A DNA stretch of 64,000 nucleotides, taken from NCBI RefSeq assembly GCF_003480315.1, contig NZ_QUIV01000015.1, positions 1 through 64,000 of the forward strand. Direction: 5' to 3'. The translations under genes and the position numbers were made by a program. The stretch comes from Clostridium sp. AM33-3 (lineage in GTDB: Bacteria > Bacillota > Clostridia > Lachnospirales > Lachnospiraceae). Shown here piece after piece: positions 1 to 8,808 of this stretch (position 1 is the first letter of the stretch; each line of letters begins with the position of its first letter). The notes beneath the pieces are model-generated. The model was not told the origin of the DNA, did no database searches, and saw nothing but the letters and a program-made list of their open reading frames with translations.

Positions 1-57
1 ACTATTCACAAATCTTATATCAGTTTTTAACGTTTACACAAAACTTGAAACGGTCTC

Positions 58-90
58 AAATGAGGAGCCACAGCAGCGGCTCCTCATTTT
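58..90 (-). terminator. Rho-independent terminator after glgP
   Basis: A perfect inverted repeat (ATGAGGAGCC / GGCTCCTCAT) with a short loop lies just past the stop codon of the glycogen phosphorylase gene. On the reverse strand it is followed by a short T-containing run, so it is probably the terminator of that transcript. The 57 bases before it hold no gene I can support. Confidence 0.7.
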
Positions 91-109
91 GGCTTTTAAA
101 AGTATATTT

Positions 110-2383
110 TTATGACAGCTTCCAGATTTCCTCATTATACTGCGCAATGGTGCGGTCGGAGGAGAAGAATCCGGCTTTGCTGATGTTGATGAGCATTTTC
201 TTAGCCCACTCGGTGCGGTCAGTGTAGGCTTCATAAGCCTTTTCGCGGGTCTTGACGTAATCTTCAAAGTCCGGGAAGGTCATGAACCAGTCTTTGTTTA
301 ACAGTTCTTTGTAGAGACGGTCCAGATTTTCTTTCTGGCCGATCTTCATCATTTCTTTTCCGATAATGAAATCTACAGCAGCCTTTAAGTCTTTATCCTT
401 AGCGTACCAGTCTTTGGACTTGTAGTCACCGCGCTCATAGCGGGCAATGACGGTCTCGGATGATTCGCCGAAGGTGAAGATGTTGTCCTTGCCCACCAGC
501 TCGGCAATCTCCACATTGGCGCCGTCCATGGTTCCCAGGGTCAGGGCGCCGTTTAACATGAACTTCATGTTGCCGGTTCCGGATGCTTCCTTGGAAGCCA
601 GGGAGATCTGCTCGGAGATATCGCAGGCCGGAATCAGCTTTTCAGCCAGGGTCACATTGTAGTTTTCCACCATGAAAACTTTCAGGTGTGGACTTACCTT
701 CGGGTCTTTGTTGATAAGTTCCTGCAAACATAAAATTAAGTGGATAATATCTTTCGCAATTACGTAAGCCGGGGCAGCTTTTGCGCCGAACAGCACGGTA
801 ACCGGCTTTTTCGGAAGCTTGCCTGCCTTGATCTCCAGATACTTATGGATGACATAGAGGGCATTCATCTGCTGGCGTTTGTATTCATGCAGACGTTTTA
901 CCTGAATGTCAAAAATGGAATCCGGGTTCAGTTCCAGTCCTTGGGTGTTCTTCAGATAGGAAACAAGCTGAGCCTTCTTTTCTGCTTTCACATCCAGAAG
1001 CTTTGTAAGTACGGACGGGTCAGACACGAACTGTCCCAGTTTTTCCAGTTCCATGGCATCTTTCTTCCACCCATTTCCGATGAGGGAGGTGATGAGGGCG
1101 GAAAGCTCTGGGTTGCATTCCATGAGCCAGCGGCGGAATGTGATGCCGTTGGTCTTGTTGTTGAAGCGCTCCGGGTACAGTTTGTAGAAGTTGTTGAGCT
1201 CGGTGTTCTTTAAAATCTCGGTGTGCAGGTAAGCCACGCCGTTGACGCTGTAGCCGTAGTGGATGTCCATATGGGCCATATGAACCAGACCGTTCTGGAT
1301 GATGTAGGTGGTCTCGTCTTTTACAGTGGCGCGGATGCGGTTGTCCAGCTCGCGGATGATCGGCATTAACTGCGGAACCGCTTTTTCCAGGAAGGCAATC
1401 GGCCATTTTTCCAGTGCCTCAGCCAGAATGGTGTGGTTGGTGTAGGCGCATACTTTTGAAACAATGGAGATGGCTTCATCCATGATAATGCCGTGCTGGC
1501 CTAACAGGCGGATTAGCTCTGGAATGACCATGGACGGATGGGTGTCGTTGATCTGAACGGCAGCATAGTCAGCCAGGTCATGGAGATTGGAACCGCGGGC
1601 GATGCACTCGTCAAGAATGAGCTGTGCGGCATTGCTGACCATGAAATACTGCTGGTACACGCGCAGCAGGCGGCCCTTGTCATCGGAATCATCCGGATAG
1701 AGGAAGAGCGTCAGGTTTTTCTCGATTTCGGTTTTGTCGAAATCAATACCATCCTTTACGATGCTCTCATCCACAGTTTCCAGATCGAAGAGGCGCAGGC
1801 GGGTAGAGTGGTTGTTATAACCGGTCACATCCAGGTCATAGAGACGGGAAGTAACCGTGAAGCCGCCGAACGGAACCTGATAGCTGGTTTCGGTTTTGGT
1901 AAGCCAGCTCTCGTTTTCCATCCACGGGTTCGGGGTCTCCTGCTGCAGATGCTTCTTGTCAAAGACCTGTCTGAACAGGCCATAGTGGTAGTTTAAGCCA
2001 ACACCGTCTCCGTTTAATCCAAGAGTAGCAATGGAATCCACAAAGCAGGCAGCCAGACGTCCCAGACCGCCGTTGCCGAGGGATGGCTCCGGTTCCAGCT
2101 CCTCGATTTCGGCAAGGCTCTTGCCGGCAGCGGCCAGCTCTTTTTTAACTTCATCATAAAGACCTAAGTTGATGAGATTGTTGGAGAGCAGCTTGCCGAT
2201 CAGAAACTCAGCGGAGATGTAGTAGAGCTTGCGCTTGCTGGTGGCAGCAGTTATTTTGGAAGCAGCTTCCTTCTCCTTTGCCAGCTTTTTCACCTGCTCT
2301 AACAGGCAGATATAGATTTCCTCGTTGGTGCAGGAAGCCAGTGGCTTTTTATATTTTTCTTTCACAGCTTTCGTCAGATCCAT
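110..2383 (-). CDS. glgP: Glycogen/maltodextrin phosphorylase
   Basis: This enzyme releases glucose 1-phosphate from alpha-1,4-glucan ends by phosphorolysis in the cytoplasm. The protein of about 757 residues has the family landmarks: [16 protein letters not shown] near the N-terminus, [14 protein letters not shown] in the middle, RRWL, the KRLHEYKRQ block and the PLP-binding [10 protein letters not shown] with its lysine near residue 605. The start was set at the ATG at 2383 because AAGGGAG lies about 10 bases upstream; an in-frame ATG ten codons earlier lacks such a site. No other glycogen gene is adjacent. The neighbouring upstream gene on the same strand is an M20 amidohydrolase 79 bases away, so the two may share a transcript. 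Confidence 0.96.
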   Translation of the reverse strand: MDLTKAVKEKYKKPLASCTNEEIYICLLEQVKKLAKEKEAASKITAATSKRKLYYISAEFLIGKLLSNNLINLGLYDEVKKELAAAGKSLAEIEELEPEPSLGNGGLGRLAACFVDSIATLGLNGDGVGLNYHYGLFRQVFDKKHLQQETPNPWMENESWLTKTETSYQVPFGGFTVTSRLYDLDVTGYNNHSTRLRLFDLETVDESIVKDGIDFDKTEIEKNLTLFLYPDDSDDKGRLLRVYQQYFMVSNAAQLILDECIARGSNLHDLADYAAVQINDTHPSMVIPELIRLLGQHGIIMDEAISIVSKVCAYTNHTILAEALEKWPIAFLEKAVPQLMPIIRELDNRIRATVKDETTYIIQNGLVHMAHMDIHYGYSVNGVAYLHTEILKNTELNNFYKLYPERFNNKTNGITFRRWLMECNPELSALITSLIGNGWKKDAMELEKLGQFVSDPSVLTKLLDVKAEKKAQLVSYLKNTQGLELNPDSIFDIQVKRLHEYKRQQMNALYVIHKYLEIKAGKLPKKPVTVLFGAKAAPAYVIAKDIIHLILCLQELINKDPKVSPHLKVFMVENYNVTLAEKLIPACDISEQISLASKEASGTGNMKFMLNGALTLGTMDGANVEIAELVGKDNIFTFGESSETVIARYERGDYKSKDWYAKDKDLKAAVDFIIGKEMMKIGQKENLDRLYKELLNKDWFMTFPDFEDYVKTREKAYEAYTDRTEWAKKMLINISKAGFFSSDRTIAQYNEEIWKLS

Positions 2384-2462
2384 AATAGTAAAACTCCCTT
2401 CCTGAAGTATCATAAATCAAAAATTCGTTTATATTATAACAAAGTCAGGCATGGTTGTGCAA

Positions 2463-3788
2463 CTAAAAATCTCCAGGCTTTATAGAGTCGGGCAGCATGG
2501 ACTGATATGTTCGATGTCCGATTACATGCTGATAATCGTCCTGGATCAGCGCACAGCGTTCCGGGCTTTCATACAGCTTCTTCGCAGCCACAAACAGGAT
2601 CCGCGCCGCGTAGTGCATGCCCTTGTGGGCCAGCGGGCTTTTTCCCTGGGCTACGATCTGCCAGGTATGAAGGGCACAGCCGGCCGCTTCGGTTGTTACG
2701 CCGATGAGTCCGGTCGGAACCTGCCAGCTTACATCGCCTACATCCGTACTGCCGAGGTTGATGCTTTGGTCAGCAGGAAGAATGGCGGTGTCAATGGAAG
2801 GGGAAGCCTGATCCGCAGCAAACCTTGCCGCATACTCGTAATCATCATCTGCATATTCCGGCTTCTCTGCCTCTTGCATGGCCTCCATCATAAGCGCCTC
2901 CATAGCCGGAACCGACAACAGCTCTGCATAGGCGCTGACGGTCCGGCAGGAAACCCTGGTTCCCGTCATGAGTGCAGCGCCCTTTGCCACATCAGAGACC
3001 CGGTCGTAAAGTTCGGCTACATAAGTGCTTTCCGGTGCGCGCAGGGCGTAGAGCAGGGTGGCGGCAGCCGGAACAATGTTCGGCGCATCGCCGCCATCAT
3101 TCAGATAAGCGTAGTGCATGCGGGCATCACTTTTGACATGCTCCCGCAGGTAGTTGACGCCCACATTCATAAGTTCACAGGCATCTAATGCAGAACGTCC
3201 AAGCTCCGGGTGGGCGGCAGCATGGGCGCTTTTTCCGGTAAAGTCAAAGATCACGCGGATATTGGCGAGCGCCTTTTTGATCAGGCCGGTTTTGGACCCC
3301 GGATGCCAGGCCAGAGCAAAGTCCAGATTGTCAAAGCAGCCGGAGCGGGTCAGGAAAGCTTTTCCGGCGCCGCCCTCCTCAGCCGGACAGCCAAAGTAGA
3401 TCACGGTTCCCTCCGAATGGGTCTGCAAGAGCCAGTCGCGAATGAGGCAGGCCGCTTCCATGGCGCCGGTTCCAAGAAGGTTGTGTCCGCAGCCATGTCC
3501 TGCCGCACCGGGAAGGTCTGTCTGTTTTTCGGGAGAATCTGCGATCTGGTTCATGCAGGGCAGCGCGTCATATTCCCCTAAAAGTCCGATGACCGGGTGA
3601 CCGGAGCCAAAGCTTGCAGAAAAGGCGGTGGCAATGCCGCCGAGATTCCGTGTTACGGTAAAACCTTCTTGTTCCAGAAAATCAGCCTGCAGGGCGCTGG
3701 AATGAAACTCCTGGTAACGGGGCTCTGCAAATTCCCAGATCTGGTCGCTGATGGATGTAAATTGCTGTTCAAAATCTTGTCTGTTCAT
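2463..3788 (-). CDS. M20D-family amidohydrolase (AbgB-like)
   Basis: The 441-residue protein belongs to the M20D metallopeptidase/amidohydrolase group, which includes p-aminobenzoyl-glutamate hydrolase subunit B and amino-acid amide hydrolases. The likely metal ligands are visible: Cys100 and His102 in GHGCGHN, Glu137/Glu138 in PAEEGG, His162 in AWHPGS, and a C-terminal His in ALHTWQ. The dimerisation (lid) domain lies at about residues 180-300. Its length and the internal TGKSAHAAAHPELGRSAL block resemble AbgB. No AbgA-like partner or AbgT transporter is nearby, so the substrate (an N-acyl or aryl amino acid) is not settled. An AGGAGG-like site precedes the ATG. Confidence 0.85.
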   Translation of the reverse strand: MNRQDFEQQFTSISDQIWEFAEPRYQEFHSSALQADFLEQEGFTVTRNLGGIATAFSASFGSGHPVIGLLGEYDALPCMNQIADSPEKQTDLPGAAGHGCGHNLLGTGAMEAACLIRDWLLQTHSEGTVIYFGCPAEEGGAGKAFLTRSGCFDNLDFALAWHPGSKTGLIKKALANIRVIFDFTGKSAHAAAHPELGRSALDACELMNVGVNYLREHVKSDARMHYAYLNDGGDAPNIVPAAATLLYALRAPESTYVAELYDRVSDVAKGAALMTGTRVSCRTVSAYAELLSVPAMEALMMEAMQEAEKPEYADDDYEYAARFAADQASPSIDTAILPADQSINLGSTDVGDVSWQVPTGLIGVTTEAAGCALHTWQIVAQGKSPLAHKGMHYAARILFVAAKKLYESPERCALIQDDYQHVIGHRTYQSMLPDSIKPGDF

Positions 3789-3921
3789 TATAAAAAGTCC
3801 TCCTGAGAGTACGATTGACTGAAATATGACATTATCATATCATATCTCAGACTTTTCTTCATTACGTTTTGATGGGGAAATTGCGTCCTGTGGAATGTAA
3901 TATGATTTCAGCCACATGACG

Positions 3922-3962
3922 TTTACAAAAGAGTGAAATATTGTTAATATAATTTATTAACA
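3922..3962 (+). promoter_or_regulatory. Promoter and operator-like palindrome before xdhC-like gene
   Basis: TTTACA (3922-3927) is followed after 17 bases by TAATAT (3945-3950). An inverted repeat, TGTTAATA / TATTAACA with a 5-base spacer (3942-3949 and 3955-3962), covers the -10 element, the expected place for a repressor site. The half-sites recall Rex boxes, but the spacing is not the usual one, so the regulator is unknown. Confidence 0.5.
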
Positions 3963-3989
3963 GGAAATTTTTGAAAAAGGAGAGCGTGA

Positions 3990-5045
3990 ATGATGGGGAT
4001 TGAGAATGTATATGGGGCACTTCTTAACGGTCTTCAGTCAGAAAATCAGAAGCTGCTGCTGACAAAGCTAAAGAAAGACGGAACCTTAGAAAAGCATATT
4101 TATGAGCCGGGAACGGAAACCGAGTCAGTGGAAGCTCTGGCACAGCAGGCTGCTTTTGAGAAGAAGGTATGCATTACGGGGTTTGACGATAAGCAGAAAA
4201 CAGAAAAGTGGATCGCGGAGCCGTTCTGTAAGGAAAACCGCATGCTGATCTTCGGCGGTGGTCATGTTTCACTGGCACTGGCAGAGTTTGCGGCCCGCAC
4301 CGGTTTTGCGGTAACGGTGACTGATGACCGGCCATCCTTTGCAAACAAGCTTCGTTTCCCGACGGCGAAAGAAGTGCTCTGCATGGATTTTGATTCTGCA
4401 ATCGAAAAGCTGCATGTCAATTCCTCTGATTTTGTGGTGCTCTTAACCAGGGGCCATCGTCACGATGGTGTCTGTCTGCGGGCCCTGGCAAAGCAGGGGG
4501 AGACGGCATATCTCGGCATGATCGGTTCCAGAAAGCGCGTCCGAGAACTGAAGGATACACTGGAGGAGGAAGGCATCAGCCGTAAGTGGCTTGACTGGAT
4601 CCACACCCCGGTGGGACTTGATATCGGAGCAATAACCCCGGAGGAGATTGCGGTCGCAATCCTTGCAGAAGCAATTCAGGTGAAACGCAAACCGGAAGAT
4701 GAGGCCAGAAGAGTTTCCCAGTCCGACATCGACATGGAAGTCATTCACAATCTGGCAGAGCCGGAAGAAAAATTTGCGGATCAGAAAAAGGCGGTTATTA
4801 CCATTCTGAGCACAAAAGGTTCCACACCGAGAAAGGCCGGAGCCAAGATGATCGTCTACGAGACCGGGCTGATCCAGGGAACCATCGGAGGGGGGTGCGC
4901 AGAGGCAAACCTCATGCAGCATGCTCGGGAAGTGATCCGTGATGGCGGATATCAGATCCGTCATGTGGATATGACCGGAAGAGTGGCAGAGGAAGAGGGC
5001 ATGGTCTGCGGCGGCGTGATGCAGGTGCTGATTGAACGGGGCTGA
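3990..5045 (+). CDS. XdhC/CoxI-family protein with permuted domain order
   Basis: XdhC proteins help insert and mature the molybdenum cofactor in xanthine-dehydrogenase-type hydroxylases. Here the Rossmann-like XdhC_C domain comes first (IFGGGHVSLALAEFAARTGF at about residues 87-106, then LLTRGHRHD and GMIGSRKR), and the XdhC_CoxI domain follows from about residue 265 (GSTPRKAGAKM, GTIGGGCAE, MVCGGVMQVLIE). In the classical protein the order is the reverse. The permuted order is, as far as I recall, common in clostridia. AAAGGAGAG precedes tandem ATGs at 3990 and 3993. It lies directly upstream of the molybdopterin operon, but no xdhA/B hydroxylase subunit is in the window, so its client enzyme must be encoded elsewhere. 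Confidence 0.85.
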   Translation: MMGIENVYGALLNGLQSENQKLLLTKLKKDGTLEKHIYEPGTETESVEALAQQAAFEKKVCITGFDDKQKTEKWIAEPFCKENRMLIFGGGHVSLALAEFAARTGFAVTVTDDRPSFANKLRFPTAKEVLCMDFDSAIEKLHVNSSDFVVLLTRGHRHDGVCLRALAKQGETAYLGMIGSRKRVRELKDTLEEEGISRKWLDWIHTPVGLDIGAITPEEIAVAILAEAIQVKRKPEDEARRVSQSDIDMEVIHNLAEPEEKFADQKKAVITILSTKGSTPRKAGAKMIVYETGLIQGTIGGGCAEANLMQHAREVIRDGGYQIRHVDMTGRVAEEEGMVCGGVMQVLIERG

Positions 5046-5117
5046 GTGTGCATTCTGATAAGTAACGAAACGCATGAAAAAAAGTTAGGGAAACTGTCAA
5101 TAAAACAGATTAGGGGA

Positions 5118-5146
5118 TTGCATTTCCCGGAAAAACAGATTACAAT
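5118..5146 (+). promoter_or_regulatory. Predicted promoter of the molybdenum operon
   Basis: TTGCAT (5118-5123) and TACAAT (5141-5146) are separated by exactly 17 bases. Transcription would begin near 5153, immediately before the hairpin at 5158-5190, giving a leader of about 145 bases for the operon 5297-11477. No other promoter as good is visible before modC. Confidence 0.6.
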
Positions 5147-5157
5147 AGAATCATCTG

Positions 5158-5190
5158 AAAAGCCGGTTTGCCGGAAGGCAGGCCGGTTTT
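5158..5190 (+). terminator. GC-rich hairpin with GGAA tetraloop
   Basis: A 14-pair stem (with G-U pairs) closes on a GGAA tetraloop and ends in TTTT. It could terminate the upstream xdhC-like transcript. Because the promoter at 5118-5146 would start transcription just before it, it would also be the first structure of the molybdenum operon mRNA, where it could protect the 5' end or attenuate. It does not match the Moco riboswitch consensus as I know it. Confidence 0.55.
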
Positions 5191-5200
5191 AAAAGTCCAC

Positions 5201-5224
5201 CGTTATTTTCACAAAAAAATAACG
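5201..5224 (+). promoter_or_regulatory. ModE-box-like palindrome in the molybdenum operon leader
   Basis: CGTTATTTT and its exact reverse complement AAAATAACG are separated by 6 bases. The outer CGTTAT...ATAACG halves match the known ModE operator pattern (CGTTATATA, spacer, TATATAACG). A ModE-like regulator is encoded at the far end of the same locus (11467-11868). The site lies about 50-70 bases downstream of the predicted start of transcription, so it would act as a roadblock rather than by covering the promoter. A single half-site (ATAACG) recurs near 5258. Confidence 0.5.
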
Positions 5225-5296
5225 AACAAAACGGATGAATGAAACAAAAAACGGAATGATAACGAAGATTCACAGGAAGATTGGGAGGCAGCACAC

Positions 5297-6355
5297 ATGA
5301 AACTGATCAAAACCGTCGATGCGGAGGGCGCAGTCCTCTGTCACGACATTACACAGATCATTCGCGGAGTCACCAAAGACGCAGTGTTCCGCAAGGGTCA
5401 CATTGTTACAAAGGAAGATATTCCGGTGCTTTTAAGCGTTGGAAAGGATACCCTCTATGTCTGGGAGAAGGAAGAGGGCATGATGCATGAGGATGAGGCA
5501 GCCGAAGTGCTCTGCGAGATCTGCAGGGGTGAGCACATGGACCGTTCTTTGCCGAAGGAAGGTAAGATCGAGCTGACCGCGGCCTGCGATGGCCTGTTAA
5601 AGATTGACGCAAAGGCACTAAAGGAGGTCAATTCCTTCGACCAGATGATGATCGCCACCCGCCACGGCAATTTTGCCGTAAAAAAGGGAGACAAGCTGGC
5701 AGGCACCCGCATTATCCCTCTGGTCATTGAGGAAGAGAAGATGAAAGCGGTGAGGGAGCGGACCATGGAGCTGACCGGCGGAAAGCCAATTCTGGAATTA
5801 AAGCCGTTTCAGCGTAAGCAGGTCGGTATTGTGACAACCGGAAATGAAGTGTTCCACGGACGTATCAAAGATACCTTCACCCCGGTCATTGTGGACAAGC
5901 TGTCTGAGTTTGACACAGAGGTCATTGACCATGTCACCTGGGATGATGATGACAAAAAGGTAACGGCCAGCATTCTGGATATGATCGGAAAGGGAGCAGA
6001 TGTTGTCATCTGCACCGGAGGCATGAGTGTAGATCCGGATGACAAGACTCCGCTGGCCATCAAAAATACCGGAGCACGCATTGTTTCCTACGGTGCCCCG
6101 GTGCTTCCGGGCGCCATGTTTCTGCTGGCTTATTACGACCGCATAGAACATGGAAGGAACCGGAGAACCGTCATCATGGGACTTCCGGGCTGTGTGATGT
6201 ATGCAAAGCGCACCATTTTTGATCTGGTACTTCCACGTGTCATGGCAGACGATGAGGTGACACCGGACGAGCTGGCAGCCCTCGGCATGGGCGGCCTGTG
6301 CTTAAACTGCCCGGTCTGCACCTTCCCGAACTGCGGATTTGGAAAGGGGTACTGA
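5297..6355 (+). CDS. Molybdopterin-binding MoeA-like protein with C-terminal Cys cluster
   Basis: The 352-residue protein carries a MoCF/MogA-type molybdopterin-binding domain from about residue 172 ([12 protein letters not shown], then [11 protein letters not shown] and [20 protein letters not shown]), which places it in molybdenum-cofactor metabolism. The N-terminal 170 residues resemble the MoeA-like front half of clostridial homologues. The last 20 residues hold four cysteines ([18 protein letters not shown]), which could bind a metal or the Mo centre; this tail is not part of E. coli MoeA or MogA. The gene heads a tight operon with moaC, moaA, a MOSC-MogA fusion and modABC. The ATG at 5297 follows GGGAGG. 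The exact reaction (Mo insertion or cofactor delivery) is uncertain. Confidence 0.85.
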   Translation: MKLIKTVDAEGAVLCHDITQIIRGVTKDAVFRKGHIVTKEDIPVLLSVGKDTLYVWEKEEGMMHEDEAAEVLCEICRGEHMDRSLPKEGKIELTAACDGLLKIDAKALKEVNSFDQMMIATRHGNFAVKKGDKLAGTRIIPLVIEEEKMKAVRERTMELTGGKPILELKPFQRKQVGIVTTGNEVFHGRIKDTFTPVIVDKLSEFDTEVIDHVTWDDDDKKVTASILDMIGKGADVVICTGGMSVDPDDKTPLAIKNTGARIVSYGAPVLPGAMFLLAYYDRIEHGRNRRTVIMGLPGCVMYAKRTIFDLVLPRVMADDEVTPDELAALGMGGLCLNCPVCTFPNCGFGKGY

Positions 6356-6356
6356 T

Positions 6357-6854
6357 ATGGAATTTACCCATTTTGACGAACAGGGCAATGCCCGCATGGT
6401 CGATGTGACTGCCAAGGGCGAAACGGTACGTGAGGCGGTAGCAAAGGGCCGTATCCGCGTGAGCGAGGAATGCTTTGGAAAGATCAAAGAAGGTACTATG
6501 GCCAAGGGGGATGTGCTTGGTGTGGCCCGGATCGCTGGGATCATGGGAGCCAAGCGTACTTCAGAGCTGATTCCGCTGTGCCACATCTTAAATCTGACCA
6601 AGCTGAACGTGGATTTTAACCTGCATCCGGAAAACTGTGAGATCGAGGCAGTCTGCACGGCCAAGACCACCGGAAAGACCGGAGTGGAGATGGAAGCGCT
6701 GACCGGCGTGTCTGTGACGCTTCTGACCATCTACGATATGTGTAAGGCGGTAGATAAGGCTATGGAAATCGGCGACATTCATCTGGCAGAGAAAACCGGA
6801 GGAAAGAGCGGACATTTTGTGAATCCGCGTGAGCAGGGCGGTGAGCAGGTGTGA
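6357..6854 (+). CDS. moaC: Cyclic pyranopterin monophosphate synthase MoaC
   Basis: MoaC works with MoaA to turn GTP into cyclic pyranopterin monophosphate, the first step of molybdenum-cofactor synthesis. The 165-residue protein shows the family's conserved blocks: [29 protein letters not shown], and the C-terminal [20 protein letters not shown] followed by KTGGKSG. The ATG at 6357 was preferred over an upstream in-frame codon at 6339 because GGAAAGGGG lies at proper distance. The start is one base past the stop of the preceding gene, and its 3' end overlaps moaA by four bases, so the three are translationally coupled. Confidence 0.95.
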   Translation: MEFTHFDEQGNARMVDVTAKGETVREAVAKGRIRVSEECFGKIKEGTMAKGDVLGVARIAGIMGAKRTSELIPLCHILNLTKLNVDFNLHPENCEIEAVCTAKTTGKTGVEMEALTGVSVTLLTIYDMCKAVDKAMEIGDIHLAEKTGGKSGHFVNPREQGGEQV

Positions 6855-7831
6855 AGGATGCCCAGGGAAGAGAAATTAAGTATCTGCGTGTGTCCGTGAC
6901 GGACCGCTGCAACCTGCGCTGCAAATACTGTATGCCAAACGGCATTGAGTGCGTGGAGCATAAGGATATATTGAGCTTTGAGGAGATCCGGCAGATCGCG
7001 GCGTGCGGGGCCAGGCTCGGTATCACCAAGATCCGGCTGACCGGCGGAGAACCGCTTGCCAGAAAAGGCTGTCCGGAGCTGATCCACATGTTAAAAGAGA
7101 TTCCGGGCATTGAAAAAATCGCCATGACGACCAACGGAACGCTGGTGAGAGCCATTCTCCCGGAACTGGTAGAGGCAGGACTGGATGAGATCAATATCAG
7201 CCTGGATACGCTGGATCCCGGAAGGTTTGCGGCCATCACCGGTCAGGATCTTCTGCCGGAGGTCCTGCTGGCCATTGACGCGGCTCTTGCGGCAGGCTTG
7301 AAAGTAAAGGTTAACGCAGTTTCCATGCCGGATACCGACTGGAAACGTCTGATCATGCTGGCAAAGGATAAGCCTGTGGATGTCCGGTTTATTGAGCTGA
7401 TGCCCATTGGAGAAGGGCGGCACTCGGAGGGACGCAGCAACGAGGAGCTTTTGGAAGAGATACGCAGTGAATTTCCTCAGCTTCAGGCCGATGGCAGCGT
7501 ACACGGGGCCGGTCCGGCGGTGTATTACAGGATTCCGGGATATCAGGGAAGCATCGGACTCATCAGTGCCATGCACGGAAAGTTCTGCAGCTCCTGCAAC
7601 CGGGTACGACTGACTTCAACAGGATTTTTGAAGACCTGTCTTTGCTATGAGGATGGAACAGACTTGAGAGAAATTCTGCGTGGTGAATGCGTGCGGCAGG
7701 AAGCGGTCAGCAAAAATCAGAATCTTCTCGATGCCATGGCCCGCACCATATACGGCAAACCGGCAGAGCACTGCTTTGAGCAGCCGGATCAGATTACAGA
7801 AGCGCATGGCATGAGTGCAATTGGAGGGTGA
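6851..7831 (+). CDS. moaA: GTP 3',8-cyclase MoaA (radical SAM)
   Basis: MoaA is the radical SAM enzyme that cyclises GTP for molybdenum-cofactor synthesis. The SAM cluster motif is CNLRCKYC, with Cys20, Cys24 and Cys27. A second C-terminal cluster is seen as [11 protein letters not shown] (Cys about 245 and 248) and a further cysteine near residue 262. The 326-residue length is normal. Translation starts at a GTG overlapping the stop of moaC. The final GG dipeptide (SAIGG) needed for activity in known MoaA proteins is present. Confidence 0.96.
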   Translation: MKDAQGREIKYLRVSVTDRCNLRCKYCMPNGIECVEHKDILSFEEIRQIAACGARLGITKIRLTGGEPLARKGCPELIHMLKEIPGIEKIAMTTNGTLVRAILPELVEAGLDEINISLDTLDPGRFAAITGQDLLPEVLLAIDAALAAGLKVKVNAVSMPDTDWKRLIMLAKDKPVDVRFIELMPIGEGRHSEGRSNEELLEEIRSEFPQLQADGSVHGAGPAVYYRIPGYQGSIGLISAMHGKFCSSCNRVRLTSTGFLKTCLCYEDGTDLREILRGECVRQEAVSKNQNLLDAMARTIYGKPAEHCFEQPDQITEAHGMSAIGG

Positions 7832-7836
7832 GAAAC

Positions 7837-8787
7837 ATGGATTTTAATGAAACAGGCGTAGTGAAGGCTATCTGCATCAGTCCGGCCCGGGGAACGGAAA
7901 AACATACCATCCCGGAAGGACATTTTATTCCGGACTTCGGAATTGAGGGTGATGCTCACGCGGGAACGTGGCACCGGCAGGTGAGTCTTCTTTCCTATAA
8001 TAAGGTTGAGGAGTTTAATAAGCGCGGAGCAAACGTGGGCGACGGTGCCTTTGGTGAAAATCTGGTCGTAGACGGAATCGATTTCCGGGCGTTGCCGGTG
8101 GGAACCAGACTGTATGCTGGGACCGTGGAGCTTCGCATGACCCAGATCGGCAAGGAATGCCACAGTCACTGCGCAATTTATCATCGTGTTGGGGAGTGTA
8201 TCATGCCGCGGGAAGGTGTGTTTGCCGAGGTTATAAAGGAAGGTATCATCCGTCCGGGCGATGTGATGCGTGTGGAAGCACCGGATGAGAACCGTCCGTT
8301 TACGGCGGCAGTCATTGTTTTAAGCGATAAAGGCTCCAGAGGGGAGCGGGAGGACGCAAGCGGTCCAGCAGCCGAGGAGCTGTTAAAAGAAGCAGGATAT
8401 GATGTGCTGGAACGCTTTGTGATCCCGGATGAGCCGGCGGTGTTAAAGCATCACCTGATCCGTCTGGCCGACAGCCGGCAGGTAGATCTGGTTGTCACCA
8501 GTGGCGGTACCGGATTTTCCATGCGGGATCAGACACCGGAGGCAACGCTGGCAGTGGCAGACCGGAATGCGCCTGGCATTGCCGAGTACATCCGCATGAA
8601 GTCCATGCAGATCACAGACCGGGCCATGTTAAGCCGCGGCGCGTCTGTGATCCGCAAAAAGACCCTGATCGTGAATCTTCCGGGAAGTCCGAAGGCCGTG
8701 AAGGAGAGCCTTGGCTTTATTCTGGGAGCGCTGGATCATGGGTTAAAGATTTTGCGTGGCACCGCGTCTGAGTGCGCGAGAAAATAG
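7837..8787 (+). CDS. MOSC domain - MogA/MoaB fusion protein
   Basis: Two molybdenum-related domains are joined in one 316-residue protein. Residues 1-150 form a MOSC domain (FGIEGDAHAGTWHRQVSLL, GAFGENLVVDG, IGKECHSHCAIYH), a sulfur/molybdopterin carrier fold. Residues 155-316 form a MogA/MoaB molybdopterin adenylyltransferase-type domain (VIVLSDKGSRGEREDASGP, VTSGGTGFSMRDQTPEAT, NLPGSPKAVKESL). The fusion suggests that the adenylated cofactor is handed on to sulfuration or delivery. The ATG at 7837 follows GGAGGG; the ORF can be opened three codons earlier but without a proper site. It lies between moaA and modA. Confidence 0.9.
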   Translation: MDFNETGVVKAICISPARGTEKHTIPEGHFIPDFGIEGDAHAGTWHRQVSLLSYNKVEEFNKRGANVGDGAFGENLVVDGIDFRALPVGTRLYAGTVELRMTQIGKECHSHCAIYHRVGECIMPREGVFAEVIKEGIIRPGDVMRVEAPDENRPFTAAVIVLSDKGSRGEREDASGPAAEELLKEAGYDVLERFVIPDEPAVLKHHLIRLADSRQVDLVVTSGGTGFSMRDQTPEATLAVADRNAPGIAEYIRMKSMQITDRAMLSRGASVIRKKTLIVNLPGSPKAVKESLGFILGALDHGLKILRGTASECARK

Positions 8788-8808
8788 AAAACAAAAGGGA
8801 GAGAAAAG

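Noticed and set aside
740..1213. Forward open frame antisense to glgP, as an example of many long shadow frames
   Set aside because: It overlaps a fully conserved gene, has no ribosome site and no recognisable motif.
5238..5244. ATGAAAC heptamer before the molybdenum operon as a further activator site
   Set aside because: No sigma-54 promoter is nearby; the match is probably chance in AT-rich DNA and shows the limits of this motif.
5046..5296. Possible Moco riboswitch before the molybdenum operon
   Set aside because: Only a simple GNRA-capped hairpin and a palindrome are visible; the multi-stem Moco RNA pattern could not be found.
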